Of a DNA stretch of 64,000 nt, positions 15,101 to 25,306 are shown one piece after another. How positions within the stretch are numbered: position 1 is the stretch's first letter; each line of letters opens with the position of its first letter. A program made the translations under genes and the position numbers. The notes beneath the pieces are model-generated. The model saw nothing but the letters and a program-made list of their open reading frames with translations, was not told the DNA's origin and did not search any database. The stretch comes from Janthinobacterium sp. CG3 (lineage in GTDB: Bacteria > Pseudomonadota > Gammaproteobacteria > Burkholderiales > Burkholderiaceae_D): the NCBI RefSeq assembly GCF_000344615.1, contig NZ_KB467824.1, positions 108,445-172,444 on the forward strand. The letters run 5' to 3'.

Positions 15101-17292
15101 GCGGCCGGCGCGTGGCGCAGCAGTTGGCGGCCGATGTGCAGGTGGTTGCGCCGGCGCGCGTCGGGGTCGGCCACCGCGTACGCGGCCTGCTGCACGCGGT
15201 CGTGCAGGAAGCGGTAGCCGATGTCGGCGCCGTCGGCGTCGGCGTCCAGGTATTTGTAGCGCTGGTCGAGCGGGTGGATCAGGCCGGCTTGCAGCGCCGG
15301 CCACAAGTGCCGCTGGGTTTGCTGGGGCGAGCGCTGCGCGACGATTGCCAGCGTCGCCAGTCCGACGCGGTTGCCGAGCGCCGCCGCCAGTTGCAGCAGG
15401 TGCCGGGTCGGCCGCGGCAGCAGGGCTATTTTCGCCAGCATCAGGTCGACCACGTTGTCGGTGTAGTTGGCGCGCTCCAGCGCCGCCATGTCCCAGCGCC
15501 AGCCGTCCAGCTCGAAGTGGTAGCGCAGGTGGCCGGCGTCGTGGATCGCCTGCAGGAACTGGTTCAGGAAGAAGGGGTTGCCGCCGGTCTTGCGGTAGCA
15601 CAGCGCCGTCAGCGCGGCGCACGCGGCGGCCGGCGCGCCCAGGGTGTCGGCGTTCAACTGCGCCACCTGGGTCTCGCTCAGCGGCCCCAGCGTCAACGTG
15701 GTGAGGCGCACGCCGGCCTGTTGCAGCCGCGCGCCCAACGCCGCCAGCGGGTGCGCGGCGTCGACCTCGTTGTCGCGGTAGGCGCCCAGCAGCAGCAGGT
15801 GGCGCTGCTGCGGGTCGCAGATGAACAGTTCGAGCATCGTCAGGGTCGCCGCGTCGGCCCATTGCAGGTCGTCGACGAACAGCACGAGCGGATGCGCGGT
15901 CGAGGCAAACACCCGGACGAATTGGCGTAGCAGGCGGTGCAGGCGGTGCCGCGCCTCGACGGGCGCCAGCGCCGTCGCCGCTTCGGTGGCGCCGACCACC
16001 AGCGCCAGTTCGGGGATCAGCTCGACCATTACCCCGAGGCCGGCGCCGAGCGCCTCGCGCAGCGTCGCCGCCCACTGGCGCAGCTGCGCCTCCGGCTCGC
16101 CCAGCAATTGCCGCACCAGCCCGCGGAAGGCCTCGACCAGCGGCGCGTAGGGCAGGTCGCGGCGGTACTGGTCGAACTTTCCCGAGATGAAAAAGGCGCG
16201 CCGCGCGGCGATCGGCTTGTGCACCTCGTGGACCACGGCCGACTTGCCGATGCCGGAGTAGCCGGCCAGCAGCAGCATCTCGCTGGGGCCGGCGCTGGCC
16301 CGCTCGAAGGCGTCCAGCAACGCGGCGACGTCGGCTACGCGGCCGTACAGTTTTTGCGGAATCAGCAGGCGACCGCTGTGGTCGGACCGGCCGGCGCCGT
16401 GTTCGCCGTCGCCGTCGCCCTCGCCGGCCAGGCCGGGGGGGCGCGCCAGCGCCTGGCAGCGTTGCAAGTCCCTTTTCAGGCCGTGCAGGCTCTGGTAGCG
16501 CTGCTCGGCGTTTTTTTCCAGCAGGCGCTGCAAGACCGCCAGCAGCGGTCCCGGCAAGTTCTCCAGCGGCGGCAGCGACCAGTCCGGCGCGCGCGCCAGA
16601 TGGCAGTGCACCAGCTCCATGGCGTCGGCGGCGGCGAACGGCGGTTGGCCGGTCAGCAGTTCGTACAGGGTGGCGCCGATGGCGTAGTAGTCGGCGCGGT
16701 AATCGACGACGCGGTTCATGCGCCCGGTTTGTTCCGGCGCCATGTAGTGCAGCGTGCCCTCCAGCGTGCGCGGATGGGCGGCCGTCGCGCTTTCCTGTTC
16801 CAGCTCGCAGGAAATGCCGAAGTCGATCAATTGCAGGCGCCGCCGCTCGGCGTTCCAGACCAGGTTGGCGGGGTTGATGTCCTTGTGGATGACGCTGTTG
16901 GCGTGGACCACCTCGAGCGCCGCGCACAGTTGCAGGGCGATCTCGAAGAAGTCGGCTAGCGGCAGCGCCGCCGGCGTCATCGCGTCGGCGTTGGCGGCCA
17001 GCCCGCGCAGCAGCTTGTTGAGCGAGTCGCCGCCGATGTCTTCCTGGATGATGGTCCAGCGCCCGGCCTGCCGGCGTAGCGCCAGCGGGCGCACCACGCC
17101 GGCGTCGCCGCAGCGCTGGGCGATCGCGTATTCGCGCTTGAACTGGGCGACTTCCTGGAACGACGGGAAATTTTGGTTCAGGATTTTGACGATCAGCGCG
17201 CTGCGGTCGTGCGTGGAGCGGGCCCGGTAGACCAGCGAGCGCGCGCTGCTGTGCAAGCTTTCGATAATCTCGTAATCGTAAGAAGCGTCCAC
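12199..17292 (-). CDS. Ser/Thr kinase - AAA ATPase - GAF - GGDEF multidomain signalling protein
   Basis: A 1697-residue protein joining four signalling modules. Residues 1-275 form a Hanks-type kinase (VKILN Lys, catalytic HKDINPAN near 137, DFG near 160, MAPEQTGRMNR activation segment). From about 310 is an AAA-type NTPase with Walker A GYSGIGKS near 345 and VLFVDDLQWADAAT as Walker B. A long helical repeat region runs to about 1300. A GAF domain spans about 1335-1490 (NVLQRLLTIARENSGAQLAR). The C-terminal 165 residues are a diguanylate cyclase with DHFKKYND, GGEEF, and an intact RAGD inhibitory site five residues upstream. In the well-known relatives the last module is a histidine kinase; here c-di-GMP synthesis replaces it. 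The GTG start follows a GAGGAAA ribosome site. No membrane segment. It is monocistronic. Confidence 0.9.
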   Translation of the reverse strand: MDASYDYEIIESLHSSARSLVYRARSTHDRSALIVKILNQNFPSFQEVAQFKREYAIAQRCGDAGVVRPLALRRQAGRWTIIQEDIGGDSLNKLLRGLAANADAMTPAALPLADFFEIALQLCAALEVVHANSVIHKDINPANLVWNAERRRLQLIDFGISCELEQESATAAHPRTLEGTLHYMAPEQTGRMNRVVDYRADYYAIGATLYELLTGQPPFAAADAMELVHCHLARAPDWSLPPLENLPGPLLAVLQRLLEKNAEQRYQSLHGLKRDLQRCQALARPPGLAGEGDGDGEHGAGRSDHSGRLLIPQKLYGRVADVAALLDAFERASAGPSEMLLLAGYSGIGKSAVVHEVHKPIAARRAFFISGKFDQYRRDLPYAPLVEAFRGLVRQLLGEPEAQLRQWAATLREALGAGLGVMVELIPELALVVGATEAATALAPVEARHRLHRLLRQFVRVFASTAHPLVLFVDDLQWADAATLTMLELFICDPQQRHLLLLGAYRDNEVDAAHPLAALGARLQQAGVRLTTLTLGPLSETQVAQLNADTLGAPAAACAALTALCYRKTGGNPFFLNQFLQAIHDAGHLRYHFELDGWRWDMAALERANYTDNVVDLMLAKIALLPRPTRHLLQLAAALGNRVGLATLAIVAQRSPQQTQRHLWPALQAGLIHPLDQRYKYLDADADGADIGYRFLHDRVQQAAYAVADPDARRRNHLHIGRQLLRHAPAAALDEQVFAIAEQLNAGRELIDAPDERLQLAALNCRAGLKARAAAAFQATLRHMRVGLELLPQRAWDSHRELYLDLQLGAAEAAYLCGEFDAAEAIYPLLPARCATPLQHTRCIAVQARQYQLQGRLADAIAIQRGGLALLGIEVGADDAALQAGAAAILADAERLSAGRGMDELTAAPEMADPAARAAMEMMQGLWMASYYAGQQHLSRVMALSMTRLSLQQGNSDFTAVAYISYTAILGARAHDGERAYRFGAMALALAKRRDNQQARTLTGLMFGALIQHWTRPLRSCDALYDDAFHGALAGGDPVNLGVVAAVRATDRLIWGLYLPELLRAGERDLALMRANGQRDLADCLIAGALQPAKCLMGLTRRGDSYDDDGFSEAAFLAEHGGSRLYQAYFYQGKIRNAYLFDCADAEALAGHLDVVAQILRDQSKVPETTFYTALIWLRALRRAPRRGDAGAVLARAQAMLAQLAGWAAQGPDNYAAKHLLARAEYARQRQHAGAAARYYRLAIEAARDGGHGSVEALANELCGEFWLEQGQPRVAGVFLHDALAQYRQWGADGKVAQLGARHGALLRGAAGHPAGAMRLGDPGAITVNGSGAANSALDLASILKATHALSNEIGLRNVLQRLLTIARENSGAQLARLLLLHEQVWRLEGDIGTDSAAVLQQRPLELDGAGDAQFPLSLLRYVARSGAEIIEDRIGASPRFGADPYVLARRPRSVMCLPIKQAAQVVGMLYLENNLAEASFTAERVEFLRILGAQAMISIAHARLHDSLELRVAERTAQLEDANRRLATLSATDGLTGLANRRRFDEMLAAEWARAGRTGQPLALLMIDVDHFKKYNDCYGHQRGDACLKSVAALLLAGARRAGDLAARYGGEEFAIVLPNTGAEVAANLAEALRRGVELLAMPHAQASAGKVTVSVGVAVRLAGDGSGAEALLRAADDALYGAKRAGRNAVVLAAA

Positions 17293-17579
17293 GTTTTCCT
17301 CAAAATAGACGCTTCAGCTAGCAAACGCGGCCTTGAATAACGACATTGTTTATTGGTGTTGAGCTACATCAGGCGTCGAGTATAAACGATGATGGGCGAT
17401 GTGACTTGGTTGACAAGGCTGGCGACGCGGCGACGCGGTTTAGTTCCGGCATGTGGACCTGATCGCGCACGCCGTTTTTTATGTTGTAAAATAAATCATT
17501 TTTTTGGCGGGCGGCAGCGCGGCGCCGTCCCTCGCCGGCATCCTCCCCACTATCGTTGCCAACAACTTCAGGAGAAGCT

Positions 17580-18509
17580 ATGCGTGTGTTGAAATGGTTG
17601 CTGGCGGCCGGCTTGGTCGCGGTCGCGGCGGCAACCGGCCTGGTGTACGCCGCGCCCGAGTGGGTGACGCGCCTGGCGATCGACGCCGACCGCCAGCGCG
17701 CCGGCCTGGTACGCAAGGAAATCGTCTTGCCGGACGGCCTGCGCTTCGCCTACCTCGAGGGCGGGCAGGGCGAGCCGCTAATGCTGCTGCACGGCTTCGG
17801 CGCGGACAAGGACAACTTTACGCGGGTGGCGCGGCTGCTGACGCCGCACTACCGCGTCATCGTGCCGGACCTGACCGGCTTCGGCGAATCGGCGCGCCTG
17901 GCCGGCGCCGACTACCGGCCGCGGGCGCAGGCGGCGCGGCTGCGCGCCTTCGCCGGCGCGCTCGGCGTCGGCAAGCTGCATGTGGGCGGCAGTTCGATGG
18001 GCGGGCAGATCGCGCTGACCTACGCGGCCGCGTATCCGGCCGAGGTGGCCAGCCTGTGGCTGCTCGCCCCGTCCGGGGTGTGGAGCGCGCCGAAAAGCGA
18101 GCTCGCCGATATCTACCAGAGCACCGGACGCAATCCGCTGATCGCCCGCAGCAAGGAGGAGTTCGCGCGGACCTTCGACTTCGTCATGAACGATCCGCCG
18201 TTCGTGCCGCGGCCCATCCTCGACGTGATCGCCAAGGGCGTCGTCGCCAATGCGCCGCTGGCCGAGTACATCTTCAAGCAGTTGGTGGGCGAATCGGTGG
18301 AGGCGCGCGCCAGCGGCCTGGCGACGCCGGCGCTGATCGTCTGGGGCCAGCAGGACCGCGCCATCCACGTCGGCAGCGCCGCCGTGCTGCAGCGCCTGAT
18401 GCCGCGCTCGCAGGTCGTCGTCATGCCCGGCGTCGGCCACCTGCCGATGGTCGAACGGCCGCGGCAAAGCGCCGACGACTACCTGCGCTTCCGCGCCGGC
18501 ACCAATTAA
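17580..18509 (+). CDS. Membrane-anchored alpha/beta hydrolase
   Basis: A 309-residue alpha/beta-hydrolase. The N-terminus MRVLKWLLAAGLVAVAAATG is a signal anchor. The oxyanion region is LLHGFGADKDNF, the nucleophile elbow GSSMGG near 138, the acid VWGQQDRAIH near 255 and the base GVGHLPMVERP near 284, so the triad is complete. Spacing resembles lipase/esterase or C-C hydrolase families. I start at 17580, where AGGAGAAG lies 6 bases upstream, not at the ATG at 17556. Its 3' end abuts the broken LysR gene, and insertion of this gene may have truncated it. Confidence 0.88.
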   Translation: MRVLKWLLAAGLVAVAAATGLVYAAPEWVTRLAIDADRQRAGLVRKEIVLPDGLRFAYLEGGQGEPLMLLHGFGADKDNFTRVARLLTPHYRVIVPDLTGFGESARLAGADYRPRAQAARLRAFAGALGVGKLHVGGSSMGGQIALTYAAAYPAEVASLWLLAPSGVWSAPKSELADIYQSTGRNPLIARSKEEFARTFDFVMNDPPFVPRPILDVIAKGVVANAPLAEYIFKQLVGESVEARASGLATPALIVWGQQDRAIHVGSAAVLQRLMPRSQVVVMPGVGHLPMVERPRQSADDYLRFRAGTN

Positions 18510-18708
18510 CGCGCATGTCGTCCTGCGCGCTACGAATAAACAGCGGATCGCCGGCCACTTGCCGCAGGCGCGCCAGCAGCGTCGACACGGTCGGCTGCGA
18601 CATCCCCAGCGCATCGGCGGCACGCCCCACGTGGCGCTCGCGAAAGAGGGCGACAAAGACGTTCAGCAGACGGAAATTGAGTTGATCAAGTGCGATATTC
18701 CGCTCCAC
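18421..18708 (-). pseudogene. Truncated LysR-type regulator (N-terminal HTH only)
   Basis: The first about 65 residues are a textbook LysR helix-turn-helix: LDQLNFRLLNVFVALFRERH, VGRAADALGMSQPTVSTLLA, RLRQVAGDPLFIRSA. Family resemblance stops after AQDDMR at about 18512, right where the convergent hydrolase gene ends. The remaining frame is Arg/Gly-rich antisense shadow. The effector-binding domain of about 200 residues is absent, so it is unlikely to regulate normally. It was divergent from the MFS gene at 18867, also truncated. Confidence 0.75.
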
Positions 18709-18866
18709 TGTTTCCTCCCCAGAAAATGCTTGATAGCAGGCCGGAGATTGTACAGCTTGGACCTCGCCGTTATCTGGATTTCCAGATAACGGAAATCGAG
18801 AATGTTGAATTGCCGGCCCGCTTTTGGCAGGCTACATTACAGGCATTTCAAGAAGGCAAAAAGTCC

Positions 18867-19445
18867 ATGCGCATCGTTCCCCACCATAGTTCCGTGCCGC
18901 CACCGTGTCCCGCCAGCGCTGCCGCGGCGCGCCTGAGTTCCCCCATCGTGCTGCTCATGGCGGTTGCCACCGGCCTGACCGTGGCCAGTAATTATTACGC
19001 CCAGCCGCTGTTGCACACCATCGGCGCGCAATTCGGCCTGTCCACCGCGGCGGCCGGCAGTATCACCACCGTGGCCCAACTGAGCTACGCCCTCGGGCTG
19101 ATCTTGCTGGTCCCCTTGGGCGATATGCTGGAGCGGCGCAGCCTGATCGTCGCCATGACCATCCTGTCCGCCTGCGGCTTGTTGATGACGGCGTTGGCGC
19201 CGAGCTTCGGCTTCATCCTGCTTGGCACGGCCATCGCCGGCGGCCTGTCCGTGGTGGCGCAAGTCTTGATACCCCTGGCCTCCACGCTGGACGCTCCGGC
19301 CGAGCGCGGAAAAATTGTCGGCACGATCATGAGCGGGCTGCTGCTTGGCATTTTGCTGGCCCGCGCCGCGGCCGGCGCGCTGGCCGACCTGGGCAACTGG
19401 CGCACGGTGTACTGGATCCCCGACGGCGCGCCCACCGTCACTTAA
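18867..19445 (+). pseudogene. Truncated MFS transporter (six N-terminal helices)
   Basis: A 192-residue remnant of a major facilitator of about 400 residues. It starts at 18867 (MRIVPHHSS) and contains the first six helices: SPIVLLMAVATGLTVASNYY, the A-loop GDMLERRSL, and up to ALADLGNWRTVYWI. It then ends in IPDGAPTVT and a stop five bases before the LacI gene. The second half of the fold is missing. AQPLLHTIGAQFGL at helix 1-2 is typical of YdhP/AraJ-like sugar or drug exporters. Together with the broken LysR this marks a recombination junction at about 19420-19445. Confidence 0.8.
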
Positions 19446-19449
19446 TCCA

Positions 19450-20478
19450 TCACACCGCGGCGTCCGGGGCCGGCCTGGCCGTCGAGGCGCGCTGCACCAG
19501 CAACGGCGGCGAGCACACCCGCACCGGCGCCGGCCCGGCCTGCTGCGCGATCAGCTCCAGCAGCAGGGCGATGGCCTGCGTCGCCGCCTCGGCGGTCGGC
19601 ACCGCCACCGTGCTCAGGGCCGGGCGCGACTGGCGCGCCAGCTGGATGTCGGTGATGCCGATCACCGACAACTGGTCCGGCACTTTCAGGCCGAGGTCGG
19701 CGGCGGCGTGCATCGCGCCCAGCGCCGGCAAGTCGTTGGTGGCGAAGATCGCGCTCAGGTCCGGCGCCGCCGTCAGCAGCGCGGTGGCGCCCTGGTGGCC
19801 GCCCTCGACCGTGTCGTCGGCGTGCACGCTGGCGACGGCGGCGCCGGCGTGGCCCAGCACGGCCAGCTCGTCGATGAAGCCGCGCTCGCGCTCGGCGTGG
19901 ATGCAGGCGGCGCCGCCGGCGACGATGATGCCGATGCGCCTGTGCCCCAGTTCGATCAGGTGGCGCGCCGCCAGCGCGCCGGCCAGGTGGAAGTCGACGG
20001 CGATGCAGGGCAGGCCGGGCGGCTCGTGCGGCTTTTCCCACATGCACAGCACCACCGGCGCGCCGCGCCGCTGGGTCATGCGCAGATCCTCGAATTGCAG
20101 GTTGGCGTTCATCACCAGCACGCCATCCGACAGCGTGCCGGCGATCTGCTCGAGGTAGGCGCGGCCGATTTCCGGGTCGTCGTTGGTGTTGCAGACGATC
20201 AGAAAGCGGCCGTGCTGGCGCGCCGCCTGTTCCGCCGCCAGCGCGAATTCGGGGTAGAAGGGGTTGGCGATGCTCGACACCATCAGCGCCAGCGTCGGCG
20301 CGCGGCCCTCGGCCAGCGCGCGCGCGGTCAGGTGCGGGCGGTAGCCCAATGCATCGACGGCGGCCAGCACGCGCGCGCGCGTTTCGGCGCCGACCTTGCC
20401 GCGCTGGCGCAGCACGTTCGAGACGGTGGCGGAGGTCACGCCGGCGCGCTGGGCAACTTCGGAGAGGGTGGTCATGGG
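19450..20478 (-). CDS. LacI-family repressor of the galactoside operon
   Basis: A 342-residue LacI/GalR regulator. Residues 1-50 are the helix-turn-helix and hinge (MTTLSEVAQRAGVTSATVSN, VLRQRG), followed by a periplasmic-binding-protein-like sugar sensor (LALMVSSIANPFYPEFALAA; AIFATNDLPALGAM; SVIGITDIQLAR). I start at 20478 because LacI proteins begin at the HTH; the frame is open to 20532. It is transcribed away from the ABC/GH42 operon, and the intergenic region contains a perfect 16-bp LacI-type operator. It probably represses that operon until a galactoside is bound. Confidence 0.9.
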   Translation of the reverse strand, partial: PMTTLSEVAQRAGVTSATVSNVLRQRGKVGAETRARVLAAVDALGYRPHLTARALAEGRAPTLALMVSSIANPFYPEFALAAEQAARQHGRFLIVCNTNDDPEIGRAYLEQIAGTLSDGVLVMNANLQFEDLRMTQRRGAPVVLCMWEKPHEPPGLPCIAVDFHLAGALAARHLIELGHRRIGIIVAGGAACIHAERERGFIDELAVLGHAGAAVASVHADDTVEGGHQGATALLTAAPDLSAIFATNDLPALGAMHAAADLGLKVPDQLSVIGITDIQLARQSRPALSTVAVPTAEAATQAIALLLELIAQQAGPAPVRVCSPPLLVQRASTARPAPDAAV

Positions 20479-20671
20479 CTGCCTGTAGAGAGGGTCAGAC
20501 GCATTCAACAGCGCTTTGGCCGTCGCTGTCAATGGCTGGCGCGCAGAATGGCGTAAAAACGAAAAAAAGCGAAAACGATTGCGTTGCGAAATGAGCTTTG
20601 GTATATTTATTCAAAATAAAAAGCAACAGGCGGCGGTGTTGACATGGACGACACTTTTTTTTGCCCTAGTT

Positions 20672-20687
20672 GGTTAAGCGCTTAACC
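20672..20687. promoter_or_regulatory. LacI-family operator, perfect 16-bp palindrome
   Basis: GGTTAAGCGCTTAACC is perfectly symmetric around CG, the hallmark of LacI/GalR operators. It lies 30 bases before the ATG of the ABC ATPase gene and about 195 bases from the LacI start. A TTGACA at 20639-20644 could be the -35 of the promoter it blocks, though no good -10 is visible at standard spacing. Confidence 0.75.
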
Positions 20688-20716
20688 TCATTGATTTTCT
20701 GTTGGAGACAAGAACA

Positions 20717-21864
<1,148 letters not shown>

Positions 21865-21874
<10 letters not shown>

Positions 21875-23829
21875 GAGTCTGCTATTACCCGGAACACTGG
21901 CCCGTATCGATGTGGCGGGAAGACGCCGCGCGCATGAAGGCGCTCGGCATCGCCCAGGTGCGCATCGGCGAATTCGCCTGGAGCCGCATCGAACCGGCGC
22001 CCGGCCAGTTCAATTGGGAGTGGCTCGACAGCGCCATCGAGGTGCTGGGCGCCGCCGGGCTGGAGGTGGTCATGTGCACGCCAACGGCGACGCCGCCGAA
22101 GTGGTTGATCGACCAGCATCCGGACATCCTGCCGGTTGGCGCCGACGGCCGCCCGCGCGCCTTCGGCTCGCGCCGCCACTACGATTTTTCGTCCGAGTCC
22201 TACTTCGAGGCGTCGCGCCGCATCGTCACCATCCTGGCGCAGCGCTACGGCGCGCACCCGGCCGTCACCGCCTGGCAGACCGACAACGAGTACGGCTGCC
22301 ACCACACCGTGGTCAGTTATTCGGCCGACGCGTTAAAGCGCTTCCGTCTGTGGCTGCGCGACCGCTACGGCAGCGTCGCGGCGCTCAACGCCGCCTGGGG
22401 CACGGTGTTCTGGAGCATGGAGTACACCAGCTTCGAGCAGATCGACGCGCCGGTCGGCAGCGTCACCGAGGCCCATCCGGCGCACCGGCTCGACTACCGC
22501 CGCTTCGCCTCCGACGAGCTGGCGCGCTACAACCGCATGCAGGTGGAGATCCTGCGCCCGCTGGCGCCGGGCCGCGCGATGGTGCACAACTTCATGCAGA
22601 ACTTCTTCGAGTTCGACCATTACCAGGTGGCGGCCGACCTCGACGCCGCCACCTGGGACAGTTATCCGCTGGGCGCGCTGGAGGAATTCTGGTTCGACCC
22701 CGCCACCAAGGCGCGCTGGCTGCGCACCGGCCACCCCGACTTCGCCTCCTTCAACCACGACCTGTACCGCGGCATGTCGAAGCAGCCGTTCTGGGTCATG
22801 GAGCAGCAGCCCGGCCCGGTCAACTGGGCCGGCTGGAACCCGGCGCCGCTGCCCGGCATGGTGCGGCTGTGGAGCTGGGAAGCGTTCGCCCACGGCGCCG
22901 GCTGCGTCTCCTACTTCCGCTGGCGCCAGTGCCGCTTCGCCCAGGAGCAGATGCACGCCGGCCTGCACACGCCGGACGACCGCCTCGACGTCGGCGGCGC
23001 CGAGGCGGCGCTGGTGGCGCGCGAGCTGGCCGCCATCGAGCATCCCGGCGCCCAGGTCCAGGCCCGCGTCGCGCTGCTGTTCGACTACCAGGCCAAGTGG
23101 TTGTTCGAGGTGCATCCGCAGGGCGCCGACTTCCAGTACGCGCGCTTCGTCTTCGACTACTATTCGGCGCTGCGCGCGCTGGGCCTGGACGTCGACGTGG
23201 TGCCGGTCGACGCGCCGCTGGACGGCTACCGCATGGTGGTGGTGCCGCCGCTGCCGGTGCTGCCGGCGTCGCTGCCGGCGCGCCTGCGCGACAGCGGCGC
23301 CCAGGTGGTGTTCGGTCCGCGCACCGGCTCCAAGACCGTCGACCTGCAAATTCCCGCAAACCTGCCGCCGGGGCCGCTGGCGGCGGTGCTGCCGATGCGC
23401 GTCTGGCGCGTCGAGTCGTTGCGCCCGAACGTCGCCATGGCGGTGGCGGTGGCGGGCGGGGCCGTCGCCGGCAGCGCCGGCATGTGGCGCGACCTGGTCG
23501 AGCCGGGCGGCGGCACCGAGGTCGCCGCCACCTTCGAGGACGGCCATCCGGCCATCGTGCGCCACGCCGGCCTGCACTATTTGGCGGGCGCGTTCGACGC
23601 CGCCTTCACGCAGTCGTACTTCGGCGCGGTGGCGCGGGCCGCCGGGCTCGACACGCTGGACTTGCCGGAGACCCTGCGCATCAGCCGACGCGGCGATCTG
23701 AGCTATGTGTTTAACTACGGCGACACGGCGGCGCCGGCGCCGCTGGGACAGGGCGCCGAGTACGTCATCGGCGGCGCCAGCGTGCCGCCGCAGGGCGTCT
23801 CGGTGTACCGGATCCCGGCGCGCAATTAA
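21865..23829 (+). CDS. Beta-galactosidase, glycoside hydrolase family 42
   Basis: A 654-residue cytoplasmic enzyme that hydrolyses terminal beta-galactosides. The start MRLGVCYYPEHWP...MKALGIAQVRIGEFAWSRIEP is the GH42 signature. The acid/base Glu is in QTDNEYGC (about 141) and the nucleophile in VMEQQPG (about 313). The trimerisation domain (RVALLFDYQAKWLFE) and a small C-terminal beta domain follow, giving normal family length. No signal peptide. The gene overlaps the upstream ATPase gene by 10 bases, so translation is coupled. Placing the hydrolase inside the transporter operon implies that galactosides are imported intact and split in the cytoplasm. Confidence 0.94.
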
Positions 23830-23905
23830 CAGGATACACAGCAAACCGGGCGCAGTTCCGGAACCATGTATGCGGTAACCATCCATCATCCAAGGAGACA
23901 GGCAA

Positions 23906-25138
23906 ATGAAACAAGTATTCAAGGCAGGGATCATCTCGGCGGCGCTGTTGTGCGGCGTCGCGCAGGCCGGCACGCTGGCCGTCAACATCGCCTTCAAGGG
24001 CGCCAGCCAGCGCGCCGTGTGGCAGTCGACCCTCGACGACTTCAAAAAGGCCAACCCGGACGTCGAGGTGAAGGCCGCCTTCATCGACGAGGAAGCCTAC
24101 AAGATCCAACTGCCGGCCTGGCTCTCCAGCGAGGCGCCCGACGTCGTCACCTGGCACAACGGCGAGCGCATGGCCTACTACGCCAGCCGCGGCCTGTTCG
24201 AGGACCTCAGCGCCGACTGGAACAAGAACAACTGGAACGAGATGTACGCGTCGAGCAAGGACGCCTCCTCGTACAAGGGCAAGCAGTACGCGCTGCCGTC
24301 GGTGTACTACTCGTGGGGCATGTTCTACCGCAAGGACCTGTTCCAGAAGGTCGGCGTCGGCGCCGAACCGAAGACCTGGGCGGAGTTCATGGAGGCGTGC
24401 AAGAAACTCAAGGCGGCCGGCATCAGCCCGTTCAGCGTGGGCGGGCGCGATGCCTGGACCCTGGCCGGCTGGTTCGACTACCTCGACCTGCGCATCAACG
24501 GCAACGCCTTCCACCAGAAGTTGATGGAGGGCGAGATCGCCTACACCGACCCGCGCGTGAAGAAGGTCTACAGCACCTGGAAGGGCCTGCTCGACAACAA
24601 ATACTTCATCGACAACGCGCTGTCCTACGACCTCGACGCGGCGCAGCCGTTCATGTTCCAGGGCAAGGCCGCGATGATGCTGATGGGCACCTTCATCGCC
24701 AAGGGCTTCCCCGCCAAGCAAGCCGCCAACATGGGTTACTTCCAGTTCCCGGTGATCGACGCCGCCGTGCCGACCGCCGAGGAGGGCCCGATCGAATCGT
24801 TGCACATCCCTAGCCGCGCCAAGAACAAGGCGGACGCGCGCCGCTTCCTGGCCTTCGCCGGTACCCCTGCGATCAGCGCCAAGCTGGCCGAGGGCCTCGG
24901 TTCGCTGCCGGCCAACGCCCGGTCGCCGGCGCCTGCCGAGCCGATATCGCGTATCGGCTTCGAGATCCTGTCCGGCACCAAGGGCGGCATCGCCCAGTTC
25001 TACGACCGCGACATGACCAAGGAAATGGCCGACGAGGGCATGAAGGGAATGCAGAAGTTCATCAACGACCCGAACGCGATCGACGAGATCCTGGGCCAAC
25101 TGGAGCAGACCCGCAAGCGCATCTACAAGAAATCCTGA
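23906..25138 (+). CDS. Sugar ABC transporter substrate-binding protein
   Basis: A 410-residue periplasmic binding protein of the CUT1 sugar group. Residues 1-21 are a signal peptide (ALLCGVAQA before GTLAVN). The mature protein has the two-lobe pattern (ASQRAVWQSTLDDFKKANPD, VVTWHNGERMAYYASRG, KTWAEFMEACKKLKAAGISP). There is no lipobox, as expected for a Gram-negative soluble protein. An AAGGAG ribosome site precedes the ATG. It sits between GH42 and the permeases, which fits delivery of galactosides to the importer. Exact sugar unknown. Confidence 0.93.
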   Translation: MKQVFKAGIISAALLCGVAQAGTLAVNIAFKGASQRAVWQSTLDDFKKANPDVEVKAAFIDEEAYKIQLPAWLSSEAPDVVTWHNGERMAYYASRGLFEDLSADWNKNNWNEMYASSKDASSYKGKQYALPSVYYSWGMFYRKDLFQKVGVGAEPKTWAEFMEACKKLKAAGISPFSVGGRDAWTLAGWFDYLDLRINGNAFHQKLMEGEIAYTDPRVKKVYSTWKGLLDNKYFIDNALSYDLDAAQPFMFQGKAAMMLMGTFIAKGFPAKQAANMGYFQFPVIDAAVPTAEEGPIESLHIPSRAKNKADARRFLAFAGTPAISAKLAEGLGSLPANARSPAPAEPISRIGFEILSGTKGGIAQFYDRDMTKEMADEGMKGMQKFINDPNAIDEILGQLEQTRKRIYKKS

Positions 25139-25205
25139 TGCCGGCGCGCCACCAGGCCAAGCCAGCGGGCCGGCGGCGCTAAAAATCAATCCAAGGCGCC
25201 GAGCC

Positions 25206-25231
25206 GGGGTCAGACCTTCGGGTCTGGCCCC
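25206..25231 (+). repeat. UUCG-capped hairpin between binding-protein and permease genes
   Basis: GGGGTCAGACC (25206-25216), loop TTCG, GGTCTGGCCCC (25221-25231); 11-bp stem with one G-U pair. No T tract follows, so it is unlikely to stop transcription fully. A hairpin here can protect the 3' end of the abundant binding-protein message. The GGGGTCAGACC word looks like a dispersed betaproteobacterial repeat. Confidence 0.7.
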
Positions 25232-25306
25232 GGGGCCACGCCCTTGGTTTCGATTCAACGTTCGCAGGGCGCCCGCCACACCGACAGCACCCCAGCAAGG
25301 TCCACG

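Noticed and set aside
20560-20585. Possible second LacI-type site around AAAACGATT
   Set aside because: The halves match at only a few positions; the 16-bp palindrome at 20672 is far better.
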